A DNA stretch of 64,000 nt from Gemmatimonadaceae bacterium (GTDB taxonomy: Bacteria > Gemmatimonadota > Gemmatimonadetes > Gemmatimonadales > Gemmatimonadaceae): contig WYBP01000020.1 of the NCBI GenBank assembly GCA_011525845.1, positions 62,001 through 126,000 on the forward strand, written 5' to 3'. This document shows, piece by piece, positions 53,795 through 60,962 of this stretch. Positions within the stretch are counted from its first letter, which is position 1, and each line of letters opens with the position of its first letter. Below the pieces are notes generated by a model. The model had not been told where the DNA came from. It made no database searches and saw nothing but the letters and a program-made list of their open reading frames with translations. The position numbers were made by a program, and so were the translations under genes.

Positions 53795-54505
53795 TCAATG
53801 CCCGAGCATGGCGCGCAGCGCGAGCGCCACGCCACAGGCGACGAAGAACACGAGGTTGTGCGTCCACCCGGCCTTCCCCTGGAACTCGGGGATCAGGTTG
53901 GACGCTCCCACATACAGCGTCACCCCCGCCGAGAGCGCGAGGCCCAGCTCCGCGAGCGGGTCCACCACGGTGGTCAGCACGAACCCGAGCACCGTGGCCA
54001 CGCCGAGCGCGCCCGCCGCGCCCAGGGCGCTTGCACGGCTCCGGCCCGAGGCGATCCAGAGCGAGGCGATCGCGAGCCCCTCCGGCACCTTGTGCAGGAA
54101 GACAGCGCCGAAGACGAGCATGCCGAGCTCCGCCTCCACCTGGAACGCGCTGGCGATCGCCACGCCGTCGACGATGGTGTGCAGCAGCAGCCCCGCGAGC
54201 GCCGAGGCGCTCACCTGGCGGGAGACCTGGTGGGTCTCCTCGCCGAAGTGGAAGTGGCCGACCAGGGCGTGCTGCGTGAGGTGCACGAGCAGGAAGCCCA
54301 CCAGCACGATGAGCGCCGCGTCGCGCCCGCCGCGCTCCACGGCCTCCGGGAGCAGCCCGGTGAGCGAGACCACCAGGAGGAAGCCCGCCGCGAAGGCGAG
54401 CAGGAGCTCGAGGCTGCGCGGCGACCAGCGCGGGCGCGCGGTCACGGCGGCGGCACCCGCGATGTTTCCGGCCGCGGCGAGCACCGCGAAGAGGAAGGCA
54501 GTCAC
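53795..54505 (-). CDS. ZIP-family metal transporter
   Basis: The 236-aa membrane protein has about seven to eight hydrophobic helices and the ZIP metal-binding motifs [13 protein letters not shown] (helix IV) and [13 protein letters not shown] (helix V), with an HFHFGEETH cytoplasmic loop. It should import Zn2+ or another divalent cation. It starts at GTG 54505, 35 bp after aroQ. Confidence 0.9.
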   Translation of the reverse strand: MTAFLFAVLAAAGNIAGAAAVTARPRWSPRSLELLLAFAAGFLLVVSLTGLLPEAVERGGRDAALIVLVGFLLVHLTQHALVGHFHFGEETHQVSRQVSASALAGLLLHTIVDGVAIASAFQVEAELGMLVFGAVFLHKVPEGLAIASLWIASGRSRASALGAAGALGVATVLGFVLTTVVDPLAELGLALSAGVTLYVGASNLIPEFQGKAGWTHNLVFFVACGVALALRAMLGH

Positions 54506-54539
54506 CCCGCAAAGATAGCGGGCGCGGTGCGCCTCCGGC

Positions 54540-54992
54540 TCAGGGCGTGCTGGGCTCCGCGCGGCTCAGCGCCCGCACCAGCCCGCGGAGCGCCAGTTCG
54601 TACCCATCCGCACCGAACCCCGCGACGATCGCGATCGCGCCCGGCGCGAGCCAGGAATGCCGGCGTTCCGGCTCGCGGGCATAGATGTTCGAGAGGTGCA
54701 CCTCGACGTACGGGAGCGACACCGCGGCGAACGCATCGCGGAGCGCCAGGCTGGTGTGCGTCCACGCGCCCGCGTTCACGAGCGCACCCGTCACGACGCC
54801 GCGGCAGTTGTGCACGGCGTCGAGCATCCGGCCTTCATCGTTGAACTGCGAGAAGAGGAGGGTGACACCGAGCTCCGCGCCGACCTCCTCGAGCCGCGCC
54901 TCGATCTCCGCGAGCGTCGTGCGGCCGTAGATCTCCGGCTCGCGGACACCCAGCAGGTTGAGGTTCGGGCCGTTGAAGACCGCGATCCTCAC
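54540..54992 (-). CDS. aroQ: Type II 3-dehydroquinate dehydratase
   Basis: From GTG 54992 (GTGA overlap with the TPR gene) the 150-aa protein shows AVFNGPNLNLLGVREPEIYG with the catalytic tyrosine, NAGAWTHTSLALRDA for substrate binding, and VEVHLSNIYARE with the catalytic histidine. The usual QSNHEG is QFNDEG here. It makes 3-dehydroshikimate in aromatic amino-acid synthesis; length is normal for the dodecameric type. Confidence 0.94.
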   Translation of the reverse strand: MRIAVFNGPNLNLLGVREPEIYGRTTLAEIEARLEEVGAELGVTLLFSQFNDEGRMLDAVHNCRGVVTGALVNAGAWTHTSLALRDAFAAVSLPYVEVHLSNIYAREPERRHSWLAPGAIAIVAGFGADGYELALRGLVRALSRAEPSTP

Positions 54993-57238
54993 GGGGTGAG
55001 GCCCCGCAACCACCCCTGGAACTGATCGAGGTCGTCGTCCGGCCCCCCGTCCTCATCGGCGGAAGCCGGATCGGCCGAGGGCGCCGAAGGCGCCTCCTCC
55101 GCGGCCGGTGCGGCCGGTGCCGACTCGGCCGGCGTGAAGAAGCGATCGAAGCGGATCCGGTCGGACGCCCGCGGCGTGGCGCGCGGCGCGGGTGCCGACG
55201 GGCCCTCCCCGAAGAGCGAATCCATGGCGGAACCGCCGGACGGACCGGACGTGGCGCCGACACCGGCCAGGCGGTGCGCCGCCCGCTCGTCCTCCGCCGG
55301 CACGTTCCCGCCGAAGAGCGCGTCGAGTGCGCTCCCCATCGAACGCTGCGGGGCGCCGGAGCCCTGGTCGGCCGGCCCCTCGACCGCGAGCGCCGAGGTG
55401 ACGACCGGCGTGAGCGCGCGCCGAGCGAAGGCGCGCAGGAACTCGCGGGCGGTCGGTCCGGAGGAGGCCGGCGCGCCCGCGGCAGGCGTCGCGGAAGCCG
55501 CGGCCGGCGTGGGCGAGCGGGGGGTACTCGTGCGCGGCGCGGGCTCGCGCGGCGGCTCCGGCGGCGTCTGGAGCGCGACGTCCGCGAAGGAGACGTCCGC
55601 GAGCATCGCGTTCGGCGGCGGCACCTCCTCGTCCGCCGTCTCCTCCTCCGGCAGCTCGAACCCGAGGGAGGGCGGGTCGGTCGCCTCGAGCGCCGCCAGC
55701 CGCTCGCGGAGCCCCGCATCACCCGGGTCCTGCTCGATCAGCTGGCGGTAGACGCTGATGGCGCGCTCGCGGAACCCCTGCTCGAGGTAGAGCTGCGCCA
55801 TCGTCTCCGTGACGAACGTTCGCGGGGTGTCCGTCAGCGAGACATGGACGGTCTCCCCGTCGTCGTCCGCCGGGAGTTCGACGTCCATGTCCTGCACCGG
55901 CGGCAGGCCGTGATCGTCGTCCATGGGCAGTTCGCCGAGTGCGACGCTCTCGAACGCGTCGTCGCCGGTCGGGCGCGACTCGTCATCCGGAAGCGGGGGC
56001 AATCCCCCCACGTCCTCGGCCGTCTCGAGCAGTCCGCCCTCGAAGGACGAGGGCTCGGACGCACCCATCAGGGACTCGGAGTCGACGGAGAACTCCATCG
56101 ACTCCAGCCCCTCGATGCCCTGCACGAGGCCGCTCTGGAACTCGGTCGCCTCGAGGTCCGGGAGCGGATTCACCTCGCGGCTGAAGTCGGTGGCGAGCAG
56201 CCCCGGCACCGTGGGGAGGTCGTCGAGCGAGATCGGCTCGTCCGGCGTCTCGATCAGCGAGCCGACCGGTACGTCGGGGGGCGCCGGGGGCGGCACCGTC
56301 TCCAGGAGTTCGCCGGTGGAGATGCGCTCCGACTTCTCCTCGATGTAGTCGGCCAGCACCCCGACGACGCGGCCGGGCTTCGGTGTGGCGATCGATGTGC
56401 GGGGACGCTCGGGCTCCGGGGCGCGGGTCGGCGCTGCCGGGGTCGCCGGGGTCGCCTTCGCGGACCCCGCGCCGGCGTCGACAAGCGCTCCCTCTCCGAA
56501 ATCGAAGGCGATGTCGAGCAGGGAGGCGCGCCGCTTCGGCCGGTCGGCACGCGACGGGTCAGGGATCTCGAGCGTCTTCGCCGTGGAATCCGGGGGCAAG
56601 GCGCGCGCGGACGGACGTACCGCGGTCGGCGCGGAGGACGCGGCAGGGGCCTCGGCCCGGGGCGCCGGAATCGCGGGGGCGGGTACTTCCGCGTCGCGGG
56701 CCGGCGGCGATGCGGGCGTCTCGCCCAGCTCGATGTTCCCCATGTGGAACGCGTCGTCCGCCCCCGCGACGCGCACGGAGGGGGCGACCGAGATGATGTT
56801 GCGCGCCGCGGAAGGCCCCGAGCCCGGTTCCCTGATCTCCCGCCCGCCGACCTGCTCGATGAGCTCGAGGACCTCCTCGTTGCGCCGGTCGAGCTCGAGC
56901 ACCCGCTCGTACCACCCCCGCGCGGCGGGGGCGTCGCCGCCGAGCCGGGCGATGTCGCCGAGGTGGCGCAGGGCGATGAGATTCTCGGGGTCCAATCCGA
57001 GCGCCTCCTCGAACGGGGCGGCGGCGTCCGCCACCCGTCCCGACTCGAAGAGGCACTGCCCGTAGACCACCAGACCGTTCATGTTGCCCGGCTGCTCGGC
57101 CAGGTGCTTCTCGCAGAGCAGGATGGCGCGGTCCACGAAGCCCGTCTTGCGGTACTCGTTCGCCAGCGGCGCGAAGTACCGCTTGGGGTTCTCGTGGTAC
57201 CGCTTGCGCAGTTCTTCGACGCGGTTGGGGGCGTTCAT
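54989..57238 (-). CDS. Large acidic TPR protein
   Basis: This 749-aa protein has TPR units at the N-terminus (YFAPLANEYRKTGFVDRAILLCEKHLAEQP and the next two repeats, residues 20-130). A long low-complexity Pro/Ala/Glu region follows, then another TPR unit (TETMAQLYLEQGFRERAISVYRQL, about 480-520) and an acidic C-terminus (DDDLDQFQGWLRGL). There is no signal peptide. It is probably a cytoplasmic scaffold; the second TPR protein at 60959 has the same architecture. It is transcribed from a clear promoter in the divergent gap with ppiD. Confidence 0.82.
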   Translation of the reverse strand: MNAPNRVEELRKRYHENPKRYFAPLANEYRKTGFVDRAILLCEKHLAEQPGNMNGLVVYGQCLFESGRVADAAAPFEEALGLDPENLIALRHLGDIARLGGDAPAARGWYERVLELDRRNEEVLELIEQVGGREIREPGSGPSAARNIISVAPSVRVAGADDAFHMGNIELGETPASPPARDAEVPAPAIPAPRAEAPAASSAPTAVRPSARALPPDSTAKTLEIPDPSRADRPKRRASLLDIAFDFGEGALVDAGAGSAKATPATPAAPTRAPEPERPRTSIATPKPGRVVGVLADYIEEKSERISTGELLETVPPPAPPDVPVGSLIETPDEPISLDDLPTVPGLLATDFSREVNPLPDLEATEFQSGLVQGIEGLESMEFSVDSESLMGASEPSSFEGGLLETAEDVGGLPPLPDDESRPTGDDAFESVALGELPMDDDHGLPPVQDMDVELPADDDGETVHVSLTDTPRTFVTETMAQLYLEQGFRERAISVYRQLIEQDPGDAGLRERLAALEATDPPSLGFELPEEETADEEVPPPNAMLADVSFADVALQTPPEPPREPAPRTSTPRSPTPAAASATPAAGAPASSGPTAREFLRAFARRALTPVVTSALAVEGPADQGSGAPQRSMGSALDALFGGNVPAEDERAAHRLAGVGATSGPSGGSAMDSLFGEGPSAPAPRATPRASDRIRFDRFFTPAESAPAAPAAEEAPSAPSADPASADEDGGPDDDLDQFQGWLRGLTP

Positions 57239-57284
57239 CCGGTTGGTCTTGAGGGAGAGCGGTGCCGCATCCGCTCGATGAGCG

Positions 57285-57314
57285 AAGATACCACGGCAGG
57301 CGAGGGAGCGTCAA
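57285..57314 (-). promoter_or_regulatory. Sigma70-like promoter of the TPR/aroQ genes
   Basis: TTGACG (57314-57309) and TATCTT (57290-57285) on the minus strand are 18 bp apart, giving a 5' leader of about 40 nt to ATG 57238. It lies back to back with the ppiD promoter; only 19 bp separate the two -35 boxes. Confidence 0.65.
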
Positions 57315-57333
57315 TCAGAAGTGCGCGTCTGGC

Positions 57334-57363
57334 TTGATTTTAGGTCGCGCGCACGGGTATTCT
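57334..57363 (+). promoter_or_regulatory. Sigma70-like promoter of ppiD
   Basis: TTGATT (57334-57339) and TATTCT (57358-57363) are 18 bp apart. The predicted start near 57370 leaves a leader of roughly 105 nt before the GTG at 57476. Confidence 0.6.
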
Positions 57364-57475
57364 TCGAGGTTCTGGTATCCCAGTCGCGGGTGCATTCCCA
57401 GGCGGGCCGATCGGCCCGCCTCGCGCGTCTCCCCCGCTCTCTTCATCTACCGTCAGCTTTAAGGGGTCGTCACCC

Positions 57476-59308
57476 GTGCTCCAAGAAATGCGGGGCGTCG
57501 CCAAGTGGATCTGGATCTTCGTCTTCTTCGCGTTCGTCGGCGGGTTCCTGCTCGTCGACATGTCCGGTCTCGTCGGTCAGGCGCCGGTCACCGCGTCCAC
57601 CGTCGTGGCCAAGGTGAACGGTGACGAGATCCCCTACCTGCGCTGGGAGAACCTGACCCGCACGATGTCGCAGCAGCAGGAACAGCAGACCGGGCGCTCG
57701 CTGAACCTCGACGAGCGCCGGGCGATCGAGGACCAGGCCTTCGACCAATTGGTCGCCGAGCTGCTCCTCCAGCAGGAATACGAGAAGCGGGGGATCGGGG
57801 TCACGGACCAGGAGATCATCAACGCGGCGCGATATGCCCCGCCCCCCCAGTTCTACCAGACCGAGGCGTTCCAGACCGACGGCCGCTTCGACCCCGAGAA
57901 GTACCAGCGCTTCCTCGGCTCCTCCTCCGCCCGGCAGCAGGGCCTGCTCGCGCAGCTCGAGGACTACTACCGGAACGAGTTGCCGCGCGCGAAGCTCTTC
58001 TCCCAGCTGGCGAGCGACGCCTGGGTGAGCGACGAGCGGCTCTTCCAGATGTACCGGGACGAGCGCGACTCCGCCCGCGTGAGCTTCGTGGCGATCCGCC
58101 CGACGCCCGCGGAGATCGAGGCGGCCCAGGTGACGGACGCCGAGGCCAAGGCGCACTACGACAAGTACAAGGACCGCTTCGAGCGGCCGGGGCGTGCGGT
58201 CGTATCGTTCATGTCGATCAGCCGCGTGCCTTCCGCCGCGGACACGGCCGCGACCGTGGCGCGCCTGCGCGCGCTCCGCGAGGAGATCGTCAGCGGCCGT
58301 TCGACCTTCGCCGAGGTCGCCATCCGCGAGTCGATGGACACGGTGTCGGGTCCGACCGGCGGCGAGCTCGGCCGCGGGCCGCGGGGACGGTTCGTCCCCG
58401 AGTTCGAGACGGCCGCGTTCGTGCTCCGCACGGGCGAGGTCTCCCCGCCGGTGAAGACGCAGTTCGGCTGGCACCTGATCAAGGCCACGGAGCGCAAGGG
58501 CGACACGCTCGCGCTGAGCCACATCCTGCTGCGCGTCACGCAGAGTGACTCCGCCGCGACGCTCTCCGACCGTGCCGCGGACCGGCTGGCGTCGGCGACC
58601 GCGGGGGCCAGCGAACCCGAGCGGTTCGACGAGGCCGCGCGGTCCTCGGGCCTCCTCGTCACGCAGCTGGCGGTGCAGGAAGGGCAGCCGGCGCGCTTCC
58701 TCGCCCGCGAGGTCGGGGGCGTGAGCGGCTGGGCCTTCTCCGGGCCGCAGGTCGGCGAGACGAGCGACCTGTTCGACGACGAGTTCGCGTACTACGTCGC
58801 GCGCCTCGACTCCCTGACGCCCGGCGGCGTGCAGCCCTTCGCCACGGTGAAGGAGGAGATCGTGGGGCTGCTGAAGGAACGGAAGGCGGTGGAGACCCTC
58901 GTCGCGCGCGGCGAGGCCCTGCTGGCCGATGCGCGGTCGACGTCGCTCGAGGCGGCCGCGACCCGCGCCGGACAGCGCGTCGAGTCGAGCGGGAGCTTCA
59001 CGCGGCTCGGGTTCGTGAACGGCCTGGGGTACTACAACGAAGCCGTGGGCACCGCGTTCGCCGCGCCGGTGGGATCGCTCGCGATGGCCACGACCGCCGA
59101 GGCCGTCATCGTGATGCGCGTGGACGCCCGCACGGAGGCGACGCGGGCCGAGTTCGAGGCGCAAAAGGCCATGCAGCGGGACCGCACGGTGCAGGCGCTG
59201 CGCGAGCAGAAGGTGCGGATCTTCCTCGAGAACCTGCGCCGCGAGGCGAAGATCGTGGACCGCCGCACGGAGATCAACGCCGCGCTCCGCCGGCAGTCGG
59301 TGCAGTAG
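57476..59308 (+). CDS. PpiD/SurA-like periplasmic peptidyl-prolyl isomerase
   Basis: The 610-aa protein has one N-terminal membrane anchor (VAKWIWIFVFFAFVGGFLLV), a SurA_N-like chaperone region, and two parvulin-type segments: AVVSFMSISRVPSAADT...FAEVAIRESMD...FGWHLIKA is the clear one, with a second, weaker copy starting ALSHILLRV. It should assist folding of outer-membrane proteins at the inner-membrane surface. GTG 57476 or ATG 57488 may be the start; both precede the anchor. Confidence 0.9.
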   Translation: MLQEMRGVAKWIWIFVFFAFVGGFLLVDMSGLVGQAPVTASTVVAKVNGDEIPYLRWENLTRTMSQQQEQQTGRSLNLDERRAIEDQAFDQLVAELLLQQEYEKRGIGVTDQEIINAARYAPPPQFYQTEAFQTDGRFDPEKYQRFLGSSSARQQGLLAQLEDYYRNELPRAKLFSQLASDAWVSDERLFQMYRDERDSARVSFVAIRPTPAEIEAAQVTDAEAKAHYDKYKDRFERPGRAVVSFMSISRVPSAADTAATVARLRALREEIVSGRSTFAEVAIRESMDTVSGPTGGELGRGPRGRFVPEFETAAFVLRTGEVSPPVKTQFGWHLIKATERKGDTLALSHILLRVTQSDSAATLSDRAADRLASATAGASEPERFDEAARSSGLLVTQLAVQEGQPARFLAREVGGVSGWAFSGPQVGETSDLFDDEFAYYVARLDSLTPGGVQPFATVKEEIVGLLKERKAVETLVARGEALLADARSTSLEAAATRAGQRVESSGSFTRLGFVNGLGYYNEAVGTAFAAPVGSLAMATTAEAVIVMRVDARTEATRAEFEAQKAMQRDRTVQALREQKVRIFLENLRREAKIVDRRTEINAALRRQSVQ

Positions 59309-59356
59309 GCACCGGCGGCGACCGGACGACGGACGCGGCGGACGCAGCCAGCGAGC

Positions 59357-59393
59357 GAACGGGGGGCCCGGTCAGTGACCGGGCCCCCCGTTC
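59357..59393. terminator. Strong 18-bp hairpin between convergent ppiD and tatA
   Basis: GAACGGGGGGCCCGGTCA (59357-59374) is followed by G and its exact reverse complement (59376-59393). In RNA the innermost pairs would open to form the loop. No T-run follows on either strand. It sits between the ends of two convergent genes, as expected for a bidirectional terminator. Confidence 0.75.
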
Positions 59394-59421
59394 CACATCG
59401 TCCGGCGCGAGCCGGTCGCGC

Positions 59422-59667
59422 CTACATCAGGCGACGCGGCTCCTTGGCCGGCGAGTCATCGTGCTGCACCTCGCGGCGCGCCGCGGGCGGCAGCGCATCC
59501 TGCTCCGCCGGAGACGCGATCTCGCGCTGCACCTCATTCATGTTCTTCTTGAACTCCTTGATGCCCTTGCCGAACGAACCCGCGATCTCGGGGATCCGCT
59601 TGGCGCCGAAGAGCAGCAGGACGACGATGAGCCCGAGAAAGAGCTCGGTGGGTCCCAGTCCGAACAT
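59422..59667 (-). CDS. tatA: Twin-arginine translocase subunit TatA
   Basis: The 81-aa protein has the typical MFGLGPTELFLGLIVVLLLFG membrane helix, the FGAKRIPEIAGSFGKGIKEFK hinge and amphipathic helix, and a charged tail. TatA oligomers form the pore for folded Tat substrates. No tatB or tatC is adjacent. It begins 9 bp after the DUF4321 stop. Confidence 0.94.
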   Translation of the reverse strand: MFGLGPTELFLGLIVVLLLFGAKRIPEIAGSFGKGIKEFKKNMNEVQREIASPAEQDALPPAARREVQHDDSPAKEPRRLM

Positions 59668-59676
59668 CTGAACCTC

Positions 59677-59958
59677 CTAGAACAGCGAACGCGCGATGAG
59701 ATAGGCGGCCAGGACCCCGACGATGCTCAGCAGCGACACGTCGAGCGCGATGGGTCCCAGTCCAATGTTCACGATAACGAGGTTGATCGACAAGGGGCCC
59801 ATCGACGGCGTGACCCCCGTCGTCAGGAACTCCTTGACGGCACCGGACGGCAGGAACATCCGGCAGAACTGCGTGAGGAACCCGCCCAGCACGAACCCGA
59901 CCGAGAGGACGATCGCGTGGAATCCGGGCCGGTGCTTCGCGGAACCCTGGGGGCGCAT
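59677..59958 (-). CDS. DUF4321-like small membrane protein
   Basis: The 93-aa protein has two hydrophobic helices (AIVLSVGFVLGGFLTQFC and LDVSLLSIVGVLAAYLIA) around a short polar region, similar to the DUF4321 family, whose function is unknown. Its ATG shares one base with the stop of the polyprenyl synthase gene (TGATG), so the two are translated together. Confidence 0.75.
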   Translation of the reverse strand: MRPQGSAKHRPGFHAIVLSVGFVLGGFLTQFCRMFLPSGAVKEFLTTGVTPSMGPLSINLVIVNIGLGPIALDVSLLSIVGVLAAYLIARSLF

Positions 59959-60962
59959 CAGGACCGCCGGTCCATGACATACCCCAGCGCATCAGAAAGT
60001 GCCTGCCGCACCTCGGATCCCGGGATCCCCGCCAGCGCTTCGGCGGCGTCGGCGGCGTATGCCTCACCCTTCTGGCGCGCCATCTCGAGGCCTCCGCACT
60101 CCGTCACGATGCCGACGACCTCGGCGATCGTCTCGTCACTCGGCGTCGGGTCGTCGAAGAGCGCCTCGACCCGCTCACGCTGCGCGCGCGACATCGATGG
60201 CATCGCGGCGATCAGGGGGAGGGTCACCTTGTGCTCGCGCAGGTCGTTGCCGCTCGGCTTCCCCGTGACCGTCTCCAACTCGGTATAGTCGAGCAGGTCG
60301 TCCGCGATCTGGAAGGCCATCCCGAGCCGCTCGCCGAAGCGGCGCATCGGCGCCCGGTAGCGCGGCGCGCCGGCCAGCGCGCCCATCTCGCAGGCGGCGC
60401 CGAGCAGGGACGCCGTCTTGGCACGGATCAGCGCGTAATAGTCCTTCTCGCTGAAGGTCAGCGCGTCGAACGACGCCAGCTGGCGCAGCTCGCCCAGCGT
60501 CATCTCGTTCGAGGCCTGCGTGAAGACGCGGAGCGGCTCGAGGTCACCCAGCCGGACGAGCTCGGCGATCGCCTTGGAGAAGAGGAAGTCCCCCATCAGC
60601 ACGGCGACCTGGTGGCTGAAGAGCGCGTTGATCGTCGGCTGCCCGCGCCGGAGGACGGAGTGGTCCACGGAGTCGTCGTGCACGACGCTCGTGAGGTGGA
60701 CGAGCTCGGTCACCGCCGCGAGCGGGATGGCGCGCTCCTCCGGCTTCCCTTCCACCGCGGCGGCCAGGAGGAGCAGGGTCGGACGGAAGAGCTTGCCCCG
60801 CATCCCGCGGAGGTGGGCGTTCGCCGCCTCGACGATCGCCACGTCCGCCTGCACGATGCGCCAGATCTCGTCCGGCACGCGGTCGAGCGACTCGCGCACC
60901 GGGGCCTGGATCTCGAGCAGGGCGGACGCGACGGGCGTCAGCATCCGGGACTCGAGCCTCAC
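59958..60962 (-). CDS. Polyprenyl diphosphate synthase (trans-type)
   Basis: The 334-aa protein from GTG 60962 has both aspartate-rich motifs: VVHDDSVDHSVLRRG (FARM) and AFQIADDLLDYTE (SARM), plus GKLFRPTLLLLAA at the N-terminus and TGKPSGNDLREHKVTLPLI. It elongates farnesyl diphosphate, most likely to the octa- or heptaprenyl side chain of menaquinone or ubiquinone. The chain length cannot be deduced. The start overlaps the TPR-gene stop (GTGA). Confidence 0.92.
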   Translation of the reverse strand: MRLESRMLTPVASALLEIQAPVRESLDRVPDEIWRIVQADVAIVEAANAHLRGMRGKLFRPTLLLLAAAVEGKPEERAIPLAAVTELVHLTSVVHDDSVDHSVLRRGQPTINALFSHQVAVLMGDFLFSKAIAELVRLGDLEPLRVFTQASNEMTLGELRQLASFDALTFSEKDYYALIRAKTASLLGAACEMGALAGAPRYRAPMRRFGERLGMAFQIADDLLDYTELETVTGKPSGNDLREHKVTLPLIAAMPSMSRAQRERVEALFDDPTPSDETIAEVVGIVTECGGLEMARQKGEAYAADAAEALAGIPGSEVRQALSDALGYVMDRRS

